Source: Stictocephala bisonia (lineage: Eukaryota > Arthropoda > Insecta > Hemiptera > Membracidae). Taken from it: 64,000 nucleotides of DNA. The translations under genes were made by a program, and so were the position numbers. The DNA lies in NCBI GenBank assembly GCA_035578905.1, contig JAQJVL010000737.1, positions 154,501 through 218,500 on the forward strand, read 5' to 3'. The notes beneath the pieces were generated by a model. The model did not search any database. It was not told where the DNA came from and worked only from the letters and a program-made list of their open reading frames with translations. Shown here piece after piece: positions 1-11,485 of the stretch. Every line of letters starts with the position of its first letter. The stretch's first letter is position 1.

Positions 1-1743
1 TAGATGCGTTATTTGTATGTTATTGTATAGGTTTTATGTACGTTGTTATCCATGATCCTTGATGTAATTAAATGTATTACTACTATTCATTACTTATCAT
101 TAAGACACCGATCGTGTAGGTATGGGGAATATGAGGAGGGAATGAGTGATGATGATGAGGATGATAATTAAGAGGGTTCCTTAAAAAGAAAATCTTGAAT
201 TTACGTGTTCCACAGCTTTTTTCAACAAAAAAATAAATAAAATAAACCCGTAAACAAGAATAAGATAAAGTCTCTTATTACTATTGCTCAAAGGGGTTGT
301 TACCCTGTGTAACAGGTCCACCAAATTGATAAATAAATTAATTCATTCAAATAAATAATAAACTATTGCGTAAAAGAAAGGGATATATTTAATTGGAATA
401 AATAACGAATGTTCAAATTATATTGGAGAATTGTTGTAAGTCAGATAGGAAAGGAAACAGAAACATCTGTCACAAACAAACACATTCCTTTCTTTGTCAC
501 CAACTCAGACATGGGTTGGGTTTTTTCCAAGAATATGTCGCAGTAAACAGATGGTGACGGGTCTGAGTGTCACCAGTCGAAATAATAACCGTAAGAGGAA
601 GGGATAGTTAGTTCGGAAATCACTCTGTGAGGGCAGCATATGATATAGGTTAAACATATATTGCAGACGAGCTTTTGAGTCTAACCAATCGAAACGATGC
701 ACCTAGTTGAAAAATGATCCGTGGACAGCAGTAGCGGTCAGATAGAGACCTCGTGGTGCAAGCGGAAGTGCTGGGACTCTAGAACCCAAACAACATATTG
801 TAGCGGAAGGAAGGGTAGGAGGGGAGAGACCCAAGTCCGACGATGAAGAGGTGTACCTCGCCCCATTCAAATTCTCTACACAGTACGTGAAGGATGTCAT
901 CATCCATCGACATCCCGCGATTTCATGCCTGTAGATTTTTTATCCATTGAACTTGTTAAAATTCAAATGTAGTATTATATTTTAGAATCATTATTAACAA
1001 AGATAAATAAATAGTGTTTTATAGTTCAACATCAGGTTAAAACAGGTGTTTTAAGAATACGACATAGTCTACAAAACCACGCGAGTAAACTCCACAACTA
1101 CAAGAACACTCAGCTAAGTTTTAGTAATAATTTAAGTTGTTAACTAGAAGTCAATTATCAAGTTTTTAGATAATATTATTTTGAATCTTATTTTTATTGT
1201 AATACAATTGAAAAAGTAACGTAATGATTTTAAAGAATATGAAATAAAAATGAATTTAACAAAGTAAAGTCTGTTTGTGTATTATATAGTCCCACCGATT
1301 TACCCGTTTAAGACCCTGAGAAACAAAAAGAGATTTCATAAAAAAGTTTAAAGAAATTCAATTTATTAAATATTTTAATTAAATAAATTGAGCAAAAGTA
1401 ATTAATGTAACGACCTCATAAAGGCAGAACGTTACACCTGCAAGGAAACAAGACGGCATTAATATTTTTAATAATATATCGGAAAGGTTCACTAAACTTT
1501 GAATGAAAATGTTGTAGGAGCACAATCTCAGAGGGCAAGGATCATTGTGCTCCTTTATGTTCCCGACAAAGGATTTGACGACAAGTGTTCTCTTGTTTCC
1601 TTTATTTGAAATATTGACGAAGCACTTGAGAGAAAAATGTTTCCTTTTATGCATTGCTTTAACCATCAAATAAACTCGTCGATTCTCTACAGAATTCAAT
1701 ACAAATGGTCTATAATAGGCTCTGTAATTTATATTAGTTTTTC
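1..1743. other. gene-poor stretch, no supported gene
   Basis: AT-rich DNA with no convincing gene. On the minus strand two adjoining short open frames (505-702 and 703-903) sit in a slightly GC-richer patch but match no family I recognise and are separated by stops. A 124-codon minus frame (1379-1753) starts inside the hairpin at 1744-1786 and is rich in hydrophobic residues near its end; it could be a decayed transposable-element fragment, but no motif supports that. Confidence 0.5.
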
Positions 1744-1786
1744 TTTTAAACATTGTAAGTTGTAGTGAAACTTACAATGTTTAAAA
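1744..1786. repeat. perfect 17-bp inverted repeat (hairpin)
   Basis: The arms 1744-1760 and 1770-1786 are exact reverse complements around a 9-base spacer. The stem could be the end of a foldback element or a cruciform-prone site. No target duplication was identified. Confidence 0.85.
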
Positions 1787-1904
1787 AGGCTTACAATAAT
1801 CTGCACAACTTATATAAGTGATTATAGGTAAAGATACTACTAGTGTCTTGGGTCAAGATGAAACTGATAGAATCTTCGGTATTTACGTATTATACTGACT
1901 ATTC

Positions 1905-2086
1905 CATCCGTAGATGTGCATCGTTGATGACTCACCCACTCACTCAAACACGTAAGTCATCAATGATCCACTCACATACGTCATTGATGACCACCCACTC
2001 ATCCGCATGTGTTATTGCTGACTTAATGCACCAATCATATATGTAAGTTGGGGATAACCCACTCACACTTACACACGCACGTCATT
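1905..2086. repeat. left part of the 107-bp minisatellite (36-bp submonomers)
   Basis: Diverged tandem units of about 36 bp carry the motif of a TGA start, an ACCCACTCAC core and a TACGTCATT end. They match the array right of the LINE (4793-5490). The array is broken at 2086/2087 by the LINE, and the last bases CATT reappear at the other junction, so this was one array before insertion. Confidence 0.85.
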
Positions 2087-4792
2087 CAAGAATCAAGAAT
2101 CAATAATTATTTATTCCATTGACAAACATAAGTTCGAATAGGACATGTCAAATCTACAATTACAAATCTAATCTAAAACAAGGCAGTTGCACTCTGTCAA
2201 AATTTGCTTATCAATCATCATTACATATTAAAACTACAATAAATCACTATATTATATTAAAATTTAACAATAAATAATTACATAATAAAATTCAACAATA
2301 AAATTACTTTATATTAAGATTCAACAATAAATTACTATATATTAAAATTTTACAATAAATTACTCTTCAACATACACATATTTAAATTAATCTATACTTA
2401 AAACAGAAAACAGAAAAGACTATTACATTTACATATTGCAAAAAGTTATGTTCAAGTCAGACTCTAGAAACTCGGAAATAGAATAGAATGGATTATTGAG
2501 AAGCCAGTTATAAATGACAGTTTTAAATTTATTACGTGGTATTGTCCAAGCAATCTCGGGGAGCTTATTAAAAAATGTAACACAATTAATTTTATAGGAC
2601 TTGCCTGTAAGAGTAAGCCTATGATGAGGAATATCCAGATTGATTCTATTTCTAGTCTTATGATTGTGTATGTTTTGTCTTTTTTGAAATAAATTTAAAT
2701 TATCTTTGGCATACATTAAGACCTGAAAAATATATAGGTTAATAATTGTGCAGATTTTAAGGTAAACAAAAAGCGGTTTGCAGTGCTCCAGGGCCCCTGC
2801 CCCTGCCATATTGCGAACAATTTTCTTTTGTATTAGTAATATCTCATGCACACAATGAGAATGTCCCCACAGTATCAACCCATAGGTGATATGCGATTGA
2901 AACAAGCCAAAGTATGCAATTCTTAAGTATTCTAAATTTACAAGTGGCTTTAGCTTCCAAAATAAAAATACTGTTCTGGATATTTTTTTACAGATATTGT
3001 TGATTTGGTCTTTCCAACACAATTTACTATCAATGTTTATGCCCAACAGTTTTACTGAATTGTATGGAATTTCATTTTTGAGACTAAGTATCAAATTCTG
3101 AGTTTTATCTTTATTACAATGTAGTTTATTACTTTGAAACCAATTCAGTACATCCCTTGTTGAGCCCTCAATTACATCATTTAAATAATTTAGGTCTTTA
3201 TGACTTTTCATAATGGTGGTGTCGTCCGCATATACTATTGTATTTACACTAGTATTGTTATATGGCAAATCATTTATGGCTACTATGAACAGAAAAGGCC
3301 CTAGGACAGAGCCCTGGGGCACCCCAGTTGAGACACTTGCAACCGCAGAATTCCTGCTGTTGAGTGCAACATATTGAGTTCTATTGCTGAGATATGATTT
3401 TATCAAGTTAAGTGAATGGGTGTCAATTCCAAAATATTTAAGTTTATAAAGTAAAATATCAAAAGGTACACAATCAAAAGCTTTAGTGAGATCAAAAAGG
3501 GTGAGAGCAACAGTTTCCTTATTTTCAAACGCCTCTAGACTATTCCCAACAATTTGCTGTACTGCAGTTACGGTAGACAAACCTTTCCTGAATCCAAATT
3601 GAGAAACTGAAATTAAATTGTTTCTTTCAAAATATTCACTTAATTGACTATATATAATTGATTCGAATAACTTTGAAAAAATGGGAACTATTGAGACTGG
3701 ACGGTAATTCTGTGGTGAGCTTTTATCTCCCTTCTTAAATATTGGTACTACTTTGGATAATTTTAGTAATTCAGGAAAGTAACTTAAGTGAAAACATGTG
3801 TTAAAAATAAAGGCCAAAGGTACATTAATTAAATGAATAGTTTTCTTAATAATATTATTTGAAAGCCAATAACAGTCCATTGCCTTAGAATTCGACAATT
3901 GAGCAGCTGTTTTACTCACCTCCTCAGATGTGGTCATTCTCCAACGGAAACTATTAGGCCTAATTAAGTTTGTATTATTTAAAAGGTTAATAGCTGAAAC
4001 AACTGACTTATCAAACTGCTGCCCCAAATCATGTACAGAATTTAGAAAGTAATTATTGACCATATCTGGTTCGAGACTTACCTGCTGTGTGTGTGTAGGT
4101 GAGCTTTCCCCCGAGATGACTTCCCACGCGGCCTTACACTTATTTGCAGAATTTTCTATATAATTTTGACAAGCCAATTTTTTTGCATTTGCTAATTGTT
4201 TTCTGTATTTCTTTTTCAAATTTTGGTAAATTTTGTATGCCTGATTGGATTGTATTGTACCTGGAACCATATTTTTGTACATTGTAAAATATGAGAGCAT
4301 TAATGCTCTAGAGTCTGCAAGCTCCACAGAATACCAATTAACCTTATTGTACTTATTTCTATAACTATTATTATGATTAGATTTACATTTAACCAGAGGT
4401 GAACAAGTGTGCCATAGGTCAATATACATTTTAAAAAATCGATCATACATCTGTGCATCAGATACACCACCAGGCCTAGACAAGTTTTTGGTAAAACTCC
4501 ATTGATTGTTGAGCAGACATTCCGAAAATTCCTTAATTTGATTGTCTGATTGAGTACGGATGAATGTGTCATTTTTACCATTGTTATTATTACTTTTTAA
4601 ACATTTATCAGTTTTGAGTTTCATTTCCAGTAGTAAAGGGTCGTGATCTGCAAAGCTGCCCCCTAATATTCTGGCTTTATAAAGATCTCTTGAAAAATTA
4701 ACAATTATGTTATCTATACACGCTTTATTTCTGGTAGGGTTTTTAATTACACAGAAAAAGTTATAAGACCACAATATATGCAGAAATTCATG
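2087..4792 (-). mobile_element. 5'-truncated non-LTR retrotransposon (LINE)
   Basis: The element is inserted in a minisatellite. Its 3' end lies at low coordinates and ends in two copies of a 7-base tail unit (TTGATTC) at about 2087-2104 rather than poly(A). The 3' UTR (2105-2428) is very AT-rich and has a roughly 40-bp internal tandem pattern (AACAATAAATTACT and similar). Its coding region runs without stops from 4792 to 2429. The 5' half is missing: the sequence enters within the endonuclease domain, as is usual for incomplete target-primed reverse transcription. CATT is present at both junctions (2083-2086 and 4793-4796) and may be a 4-bp target duplication. Having no stops or frameshifts, the copy looks young. 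Confidence 0.93.
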
Positions 4793-4819
4793 CATTGATG
4801 CACACCCACTCACCGACAT
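2429..4819 (-). CDS. LINE ORF2 remnant: endonuclease C-terminus plus reverse transcriptase
   Basis: The 796-codon frame encodes the endonuclease-reverse transcriptase polyprotein of a CR1/jockey-type LINE. The endonuclease tail is at residues 10-70, with CIDNIIVNF and the late catalytic motif ADHDPLLLE (His59). The reverse transcriptase spans about 355-620: KKGDKSSPQNYRPVS at 362-376, LFDLTKAFD at 441-449 (Asp443), GVPQGSVLGP at 499-508 and YADD at 530-533 (Asp532 and Asp533). The C-terminal part (620-796) has the QKKIVRNMAG region typical of these elements. Catalytic residues are present, but the protein lacks most of the endonuclease. The first roughly nine codons, including the ATG, come from the flanking host minisatellite, so the start is accidental. 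The true element begins near 4792. Exact clade is uncertain. Confidence 0.93.
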   Translation of the reverse strand: MSVSGCASMHEFLHILWSYNFFCVIKNPTRNKACIDNIIVNFSRDLYKARILGGSFADHDPLLLEMKLKTDKCLKSNNNNGKNDTFIRTQSDNQIKEFSECLLNNQWSFTKNLSRPGGVSDAQMYDRFFKMYIDLWHTCSPLVKCKSNHNNSYRNKYNKVNWYSVELADSRALMLSYFTMYKNMVPGTIQSNQAYKIYQNLKKKYRKQLANAKKLACQNYIENSANKCKAAWEVISGESSPTHTQQVSLEPDMVNNYFLNSVHDLGQQFDKSVVSAINLLNNTNLIRPNSFRWRMTTSEEVSKTAAQLSNSKAMDCYWLSNNIIKKTIHLINVPLAFIFNTCFHLSYFPELLKLSKVVPIFKKGDKSSPQNYRPVSIVPIFSKLFESIIYSQLSEYFERNNLISVSQFGFRKGLSTVTAVQQIVGNSLEAFENKETVALTLFDLTKAFDCVPFDILLYKLKYFGIDTHSLNLIKSYLSNRTQYVALNSRNSAVASVSTGVPQGSVLGPFLFIVAINDLPYNNTSVNTIVYADDTTIMKSHKDLNYLNDVIEGSTRDVLNWFQSNKLHCNKDKTQNLILSLKNEIPYNSVKLLGINIDSKLCWKDQINNICKKISRTVFLFWKLKPLVNLEYLRIAYFGLFQSHITYGLILWGHSHCVHEILLIQKKIVRNMAGAGALEHCKPLFVYLKICTIINLYIFQVLMYAKDNLNLFQKRQNIHNHKTRNRINLDIPHHRLTLTGKSYKINCVTFFNKLPEIAWTIPRNKFKTVIYNWLLNNPFYSISEFLESDLNITFCNM

Positions 4820-5490
4820 GTGTACGTTGTTGTTGACTTACTGCAACCATCATATATGTTCGTCGGGGATGACAAACTCACCCACTAACACTCGTATGTC
4901 ATTGATGACCACCCACTTACCCATAAGTGTACGTTGTTGTTGACTTACTACAACCATCATATATGTTCGTTGGGGATGACACACTCACCCACTATTACTC
5001 GTATGTCATTTATGACCCCCACTTACCCATGTGTACGTTGTTGTTGACTTACTGCAACCATCATATATGTTCGTCGGGGATGACATACTCACCCACTAAT
5101 ACTCGTACGTCATTTATGACCACCCACTTACTCACATGTGTTCGTTGTTGTTGACTTACTGCAACCATCATATATGTTCGTCGGGGATGACATACTCACC
5201 CACTAATACTCGTACGTCATTTATGACCACCCACTTACTCACATGTGTAAGTTGTTGTTGACTTACTGCAACCATCATATATGTACGTCAGGGATGACAC
5301 ACTCACCCACTAACACTCGTACGTCATTTATGACTACCCACTTACTCACATGTGTACGTTGTTGTTGACATATTGTTCCAATCATATATGTACGTCAGGG
5401 ATGACCAACTCACTCATTAACACACGTACGCCATTGCTGACCCAGTCACTCATGACTCACCAACTCATACATACACGCCCTACGTTCACG
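4793..5490. repeat. 107-bp minisatellite, about 6 copies
   Basis: The motif GTGTACGTTGTTGTTGAC recurs at about 4819, 4927, 5031, 5138, 5245 and 5351, giving a period of 104-107 bp. Each unit splits into three related sub-units of 35-36 bp, each starting with TGAC and ending near a TACGT or TTCGT motif, so the 107-mer is a trimer of a ~36-bp monomer. The last units (5400-5490) are diverged. Confidence 0.93.
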
Positions 5491-5639
5491 ACCATCCGAT
5501 ATTATTTATTTCTTCATAAATTCATTTTAAAACTGAAATAATTTTGATTGTCTATCAGTCTTTCATGTTCTTGTTATTGGCAACAATAACAAATAATGTT
5601 CAATTATTTGTTATTGTTAAATAATTGGCTCTATCAAGT

Positions 5640-5780
5640 ATTTCAATTAGTGGGTGACGAAATCAGTTAAAGACTTAAAGTTACTTAGCAAGTTAAAGTT
5701 TCTTAGCAAACAAATCTGAGTTCAATTCCAATCGGCAGAGTCAGAACAAATGTTAAAGAGGTCATCTACTTTGTAAAATT
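5640..5780 (+). mobile_element. tRNA-like SINE fragment
   Basis: GAGTTCAATTCCAATCGG (about 5719-5736) resembles a pol III B box followed by the CAGAGTCAGAACA-type start of the body also seen at 10610-10660 (CAGAGTCGTAACA). Part of the head is internally duplicated (two similar TTACTTAGCAA/TTTCTTAGCAA stretches at 5680-5710). The 3' body is lost. It is best read as an old copy of the SINE at 10560. Confidence 0.45.
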
Positions 5781-5794
5781 ACTTTAATGCCATA

Positions 5795-5808
5795 CCCCCC
5801 CCCCCCCC
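5795..5808. repeat. poly-C tract
   Basis: A run of 14 C residues, unusual in this AT-rich setting. Confidence 0.95.
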
Positions 5809-5809
5809 A

Positions 5810-6718
5810 TATGTCTAGTTTTATGATGGGATCCCTTAGTTCTTGTGTTAGTAAGTTACTACTTCTAGTATGACTGCACTAACCAAGTTTATAATGTTAT
5901 GTTCATATTATTATTATTTACTTTATATTTAAGTATGTGACAAATCAATCGTTATATTTGACTCTTAACTAAAAAATGTATTGAAACTTTACTTTTTCAT
6001 ACATACATTTGGGTTTAAAAGGGCCCGCTTAGTTTTACTTTTCACTTGTTTAAAATGACAGTGAAACTTTATTAATGATAAATTTCATTGTGATATTTAT
6101 GTAAAATTGGATATGCAAGTATATAAAAGTTCATTTTACTTTTTCAATCACTAATAAAAATGCCTATTAATGTTTTATATACTCGTATTTCCCCATCCAT
6201 TGTACAATTAGTACAAATAAAAAACAAAACATTCAATTTTGTTTGAAATGGAAATATAAAACTCTGGTTACCAATGTGAGGTTTGTTATACAATCACACA
6301 CAAAAAATGTACTTAAAGCAAAGAAGAAATTCCTTTGATCTCACATTGAAAAGGCGTTTCATTCACTCTAATAATTGGATTCAAGTCTGTAGAATATAAC
6401 ATTGAAACCTTCAAAGTTATTCAAAAGCTTACTTATATGTTTCTATTTGTTTACATTATTATTTAATGTACTGGTTTCACAAATATTTAATAACTTTTAC
6501 TCCTTAATTGAAGTATTTGCAGGGGGTTAATACTTTAATTTTGTTCTCATAATCTTCTAAGATTTGTTGGTATCTTATTCGAAAAAAGCCAACTCATTCA
6601 TAAAAACCATTTAATATCCATATGAACGCTTTATAAGAATATTTGTATGTATGTTATATCTGTTTGTGTGTTTTTTATTTATTTTTTTATATATACATAT
6701 ACATGAAAAATCAAATTA

Positions 6719-6720
<2 letters not shown>
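5810..6720. other. no gene seen
   Basis: AT-rich single-copy-looking DNA with stops in every frame. I see no repeat or conserved motif. Confidence 0.6.

Positions 6721-6721
<1 letters not shown>

Positions 6722-6769
<48 letters not shown>
6722..6769. repeat. (TA)n microsatellite
   Basis: About 24 uninterrupted TA dinucleotides. Confidence 0.97.
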
Positions 6770-6772
<3 letters not shown>

Positions 6773-8205
6773 TTTGAACTGACCTGTACAACCAGTGACT
6801 CGGGCGAGTACTATGCTATTGACTCACCCCCCACCCCACACCACTTTTCCCAAAAATAATGTCATATAGTTCATAAATAAATTTGAAAGTCACTGATTTT
6901 GAGACTGTAAAAATGTGTTGTATTTTTCTTTAATTATTTTCAGTTGCTAAGATTTCTTTTCTAATCATATTAGGACTGGGGGATTAGATTTATTGATAAA
7001 TTATTAAAAAATACGCCTCGTTCTTAACAATTTTAAATAGTATCAGGCACCTAAGTATTTATTCCTCGATGTATTAAGCAGCCAACCCTTAAAAAAGAGT
7101 TGATACTCCATGAGTGTTTTCCTTCTTATTTAATCCCACAAAAGACCCCTCCTTTACGTATTAAATTTTACTTCAATAGCCTCTTATAATTTTACTAAAT
7201 CCTACAATTATTTTAGAGGTTTAAACACAGCGCACTGACGACTATGCACCACCGTGACAAAAAACTACTGATTAAAATAGGATTATTAATATCAACTAGA
7301 TAGATTTGATCAATAGTAGACAGCGTCTTTCTACTCGGCCCTAATAAAGCACTCACTCCAGTAATCGCCGGTTTACTCGCCTCATGTTTTAAATTATTCG
7401 GTTTACCCGTTATACGTTCAAGGGTTTAAATTCAGAATATAACGGCAAATAACGTGATTCAGATACAGAGAAGTGTTGCGGAGTTTGCTTCACCATCGTG
7501 GAAGGCGTTCTGGTATGATACTCTGGACCGCCTGTATTAGTGTTCGTACAATAATTAATTATTGAGCTACAATAGCGCCATTAATTGTCTAGCTTTTTGA
7601 TTTGCTAAAAAACAGAATCTTTAATTATAGCTCTGAATTGTAATCCTGATAAATCGACATATTAACATTTTGGTGAATTTGTGGAGTATAATATGTCCTC
7701 ACGAGATCCCCAAAATCAATTGTAATAAAAAATCTTGCATCATTATACTTGATTTGGCAAACATCATTCAGTATATCTTAATGATATAATGTCATTACGG
7801 TTGGCCTAATTAAGTACCGATAATAATACTCCTACAGTGTATTCTAAGTATTTGCTAATAATATTTTCAAACAGAAATCTATCACAAATATAAAATAGAA
7901 GAACGTAGAATAAAAGAAGAGGGAAATGTTTTGTGAGTGGACAGCCACTTTGTGGATCTTTTGTTGTAGTCATGAAAGAGAACAATATCCCTTGTTCTGT
8001 ACTACAATAGAATATTTCCTAACGTTTCATTTCAAAGGTACTCTTAAGAGTCCACATCTAGTACGAAAAGAAACTTAAAAGCTTCGTATATTTACGTTAG
8101 TTTCCTCTTGAAGAAGAGTTTATTTAAATATATTTGTAATAAGCAAATAACCATTAAAAATATACAATATTTGATAACATGGAGTGATCATGAGTGTTTA
8201 ATTTG
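6770..8205. other. mostly featureless stretch with one candidate exon
   Basis: AT-rich, stop-rich DNA. The only patch that stands out is 7330-7545, which is GC-richer and contains the possible exon listed separately. No repeats were recognised. Confidence 0.5.
7463..7512 (+). CDS. candidate short internal exon (unconfirmed)
   Basis: A plausible acceptor (GTGATTCAG ending at 7462) is followed by 50 nt that read AT-ACA-GAG-AAG and end before a GTATGA donor-like site at 7513. The frame gives TEKCCGVCFTIVEGVL, a cysteine-rich hydrophobic segment like the edge of a membrane helix. A second frame in the same block is also open for 25 codons, to a TAG at 7538-7540, and also looks protein-like. No neighbouring exon could be linked, and the family is not recognised. 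It may equally be chance or a pseudogene piece. Confidence 0.2.
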
Positions 8206-8208
8206 AGA

Positions 8209-8425
8209 ATATTAATGTAATGTGTAAATATTAATGTAATCTGTAAATATTAATGTAATCTGTAAATATTAATGTAATCTGTAAATATTAATGTAATCTC
8301 TAAATATTAATGTAATCTGTAAATATTAATGTAATCTCTAAATATTAATGTAATCTGTAAATATTAATGTAATCTGTAAATATTAATGTAATCTCTAAAT
8401 ATTAATGTAATCTGTAAATATTGGA
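8209..8425. repeat. 19-bp minisatellite, about 11 copies
   Basis: Unit is close to CTGTAAATATTAATGTAAT. Copies are nearly identical apart from a CTGT/CTCT variation that marks several units. Confidence 0.95.
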
Positions 8426-8899
8426 AACAAAATCAGACTGTGGTGTTCATGACTGATAATAGACTGACGCAAACACCTGATATTTCCAGTCACACAAGCT
8501 GCTAATACTGCTGCTCAAAAGCCTGAATCACAAGCGATAAACGTTTGGAATCAGTGACTAACATTGTTATCGTGAATTTACATTACCAACCATCGTGTCT
8601 GACTATTGTAAAATATTAACTCTAGGAATATATTATGAAGTATTTTATAAATACTATCTGGCTTTCCAACCATAATAACGAATTCATAAACGAAGAGAAG
8701 AAATTGTACTGTATGGATGTACAAAACGCAATGTATTCAAAAATGTCTTGTATAATGTCTTAAAACAACTTCAAAAAGCTTTCAAAATCTATTGATTTTA
8801 TTTCAAGCTATATTATTCTGTAAAATATTTTAACTAATGGCAAACCGAAGTGAAGGCAGACAAATACTTTTTTATCAATATGTCTTTTTTATCAACAAT

Positions 8900-9175
8900 A
8901 GGTGCTCAGTGGTACTGGACCACCCACCCAGCCATACAGGCTTAGTGGTACTGGCCCACCCACCCAGCCATACAGGCTCAGTGGTACTGGCCCACCCACC
9001 AGCCATACAGGCTCAGTGGTACTAGCCCACCCACCCAGCCATACAGGCTCAGTGGTATTGGCCCAACCGCCCACCCACACAGGCTCTGTGGTACTATACG
9101 TGTAAGGGTGGATGGGTTGATCAATACCACTGTCCACATAAGGGTGGGTGGGTGAAGTTACTCGTGGATACTGTG
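8900..9175. repeat. 36-bp minisatellite, about 5 copies plus inverted relatives
   Basis: Units of about 36 bp contain CCCACCCACCCAGCCATACA followed by GGCTCAGTGGTACTGG. At 9095-9170 related units occur in the opposite orientation (AGGGTGGATGGGTTGATCAA and AGGGTGGGTGGGTGAAG). Short open frames here are only a result of 36 being a multiple of three. Confidence 0.93.
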
Positions 9176-9239
9176 TTCTTACTAGTCGATTAAAGATATT
9201 ACTGTGATTAAAGATAGGCAAACACTAAGAGTCCAGAGT

Positions 9240-9806
9240 TTGTTTGATAAATAGCTCTATTTAAAAACGCGTGTTTATGGTTTGCATCAGGCTAATGTTA
9301 ATCTTTCAGTTACTTGCATAGATGTAGCATACATTTTTACTTGGTAGCTACTCAAATTTTTGAGGGGTTGGAATAGTTGATTCATTGATTCTAGGAGATC
9401 AAATATATTATTATGTTGGTATTTTTACATGTTAAAACAAGGAAAAGACAGAAAGATGTTTATATCATGTAATATATCAGGTAATGAACAGTGCCAATGT
9501 AAGTGAATAGGTGGATGGATGAGTCAGCACAAGACTTATTTTCGTACATAAATGTTTGTTTCTTGAATATGACAGCTGGGTGCATAGGGGCTTTGAATTA
9601 GTCTAGTTATTTAAATTAGTTATCTATATATAGCTCATTTCTTGTAGTTCTGTCTTACGTTGCAAAGGATTTGTGAGTTCTATGTTGTCTCCACTGTTTG
9701 TTGCCACGGTTTCTCGTAATTTTACACTCTTAAAGGAAAAGACAGAAAGACGTTTGTATCATGTAATATATCAGGTAATTTACAATGCCAATGTAAGTGA
9801 ATAAGT
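9240..9806. repeat. intergenic stretch with a 75-bp direct duplication
   Basis: The block at 9438-9513 (AAGGAAAAGACAGAAAGATG, then ATCATGTAATATATCAGGTA and CCAATGTAAGTGAATA) recurs at 9735-9806 with few changes, about 300 bp apart in the same orientation. The intervening DNA is unrelated and has no gene. Confidence 0.85.
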
Positions 9807-9807
9807 G

Positions 9808-9960
9808 GTTTGCGACTTACCATTTTCATTACTAAAAGTCGCAATCACAAGTCGCACGACATATTTTAGATCATTTCCACACGGCAACTTGTGCTGGCAC
9901 ATGTCGTGCAACTTGTTGTAGGTCAAATTTGTAGCAGAGAAAACGGGGCTTGACGTTGTG
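9808..9960. repeat. cluster of nested short inverted repeats (possible MITE remnant)
   Basis: TTGCGACTT (9810-9818) pairs with AAGTCGCAA (9836-9844). AAGTCGCACGACAT (about 9849-9862) pairs with ATGTCGTGCAACTT (9901-9914) with one mismatch. The sequence is GC-richer than its surroundings. A PIF/Harbinger-like non-autonomous end is one possibility, but no complete element or target duplication is visible. Confidence 0.45.
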
Positions 9961-10231
9961 TGCGTTGTACAGCATCAGAAAGGCGTTTACAAGGGGTTTA
10001 GTGTAAATAAATTAAATAATGTTTAAAAACCCAAGTACAGTACATTGTCAAAAAGGTTTTAAATTAGTTTATTTAAATATTTGATTGTTGTATCAACATT
10101 TTATATAATGCTAGCAGAGTGCCCGCACTTCGTGAGGGGGTTACGTTCATTTATATTGTGCTTATTGCATTCAGTAATACAAAACATGTATCTACTAGCA
10201 TATTTATAACGCAAAAGTGCGTTGTGGTCAC

Positions 10232-10547
10232 GGCATCCCTAGGAAAGTAAACAGTAGGTATCACGCGCATCTCCTATGACGTCACATGGACGAAATGGCA
10301 ACAACAAACACAAAAATATTGTTCTAATACCTGTAGTTTACAATTCCTGCTGATAAGTGATAAATAACTTGCCTACTATTTAGATGAATACTTCCATGCG
10401 ATTTGTAGATTTAGTCACGGTAACTATTTACCGTGGATTTAGTTACCAGTATTTTATCGAATAATCAAACCAGGTGATTTCGCCCATGTGACGTCACTAT
10501 CTACTGCGCAGCCTCGTCGTGATACCTACCGTCTTTTCTAGTTACCA
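10232..10547. mobile_element. MITE-like element with ~60-bp terminal inverted repeats
   Basis: The left end reads CTAGGAAAG, then GTAGGTATCACG, then TGACGTCACATGGACGAAAT. The right end is its inverted counterpart: ATTTCGCCCATGTGACGTCA, then CGTGATACCTACCG, then CTTTTCTAG. The element is about 310 bp with no coding capacity. The right half recurs at 41139-41268, showing a dispersed family. TGACGTCA is a perfect 8-bp palindrome in both arms and equals a CRE/ATF-type binding site. Confidence 0.8.
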
Positions 10548-10559
10548 GTAGGTAGTTAA

Positions 10560-10815
10560 TTGATCGGTAGCTTAGTTGGTTTATTCCCAGCTTCATAAGC
10601 TAAAGGTTCTCAATTTGATCCTAATCAGAGTCGTAACATATTTTGAAAGAGATCAGCTGATAACCACCGACTGTTTATTTGTCATTAGGCTATTAATTAA
10701 TGACACTTTCTAAGGAATAGTTGGCCTTAGTTTGTAACAATGACTACATTCGCTCATCAACACATCTCTTTCGGAATCCATGTTCGCCCATACCTTGACG
10801 AACGGCGTCTTAAGA
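10560..10815 (+). mobile_element. tRNA-derived SINE (family A)
   Basis: A tRNA-like head carries an A box (TAGCTTAGTTGG, 10568-10579) and a diverged B box near 10605-10621 (GGTTCTCAATTTGATCC). The body contains TTGAAAGAGATCAGCTGATA and TTGGCCTTAGTTTGTAACAA. The body recurs at 23580-23790 and the head at 5640-5780, so this is a repeated family and not a tRNA gene. It directly follows the MITE. Confidence 0.75.
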
Positions 10816-10819
10816 ATAG

Positions 10820-11312
<493 letters not shown>

Positions 11313-11485
11313 CATTAGATTTGTATATAATAGTAATATAAAACTATTATCTTATTAGTAAGAACTTTTTACATATTATCATTGTAAATAATACTCACAC
11401 ACCGAGTTGCACGAATGTATAAAATATTCTCCATGGAAGATAATTTAGAACCATAAATAGCAGATCCCTTTTTTTCAAAAACAAG

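Noticed and set aside
4300..4581. Second protein antiparallel in phase to the LINE ORF
   Set aside because: An out-of-frame shadow of the LINE coding region.
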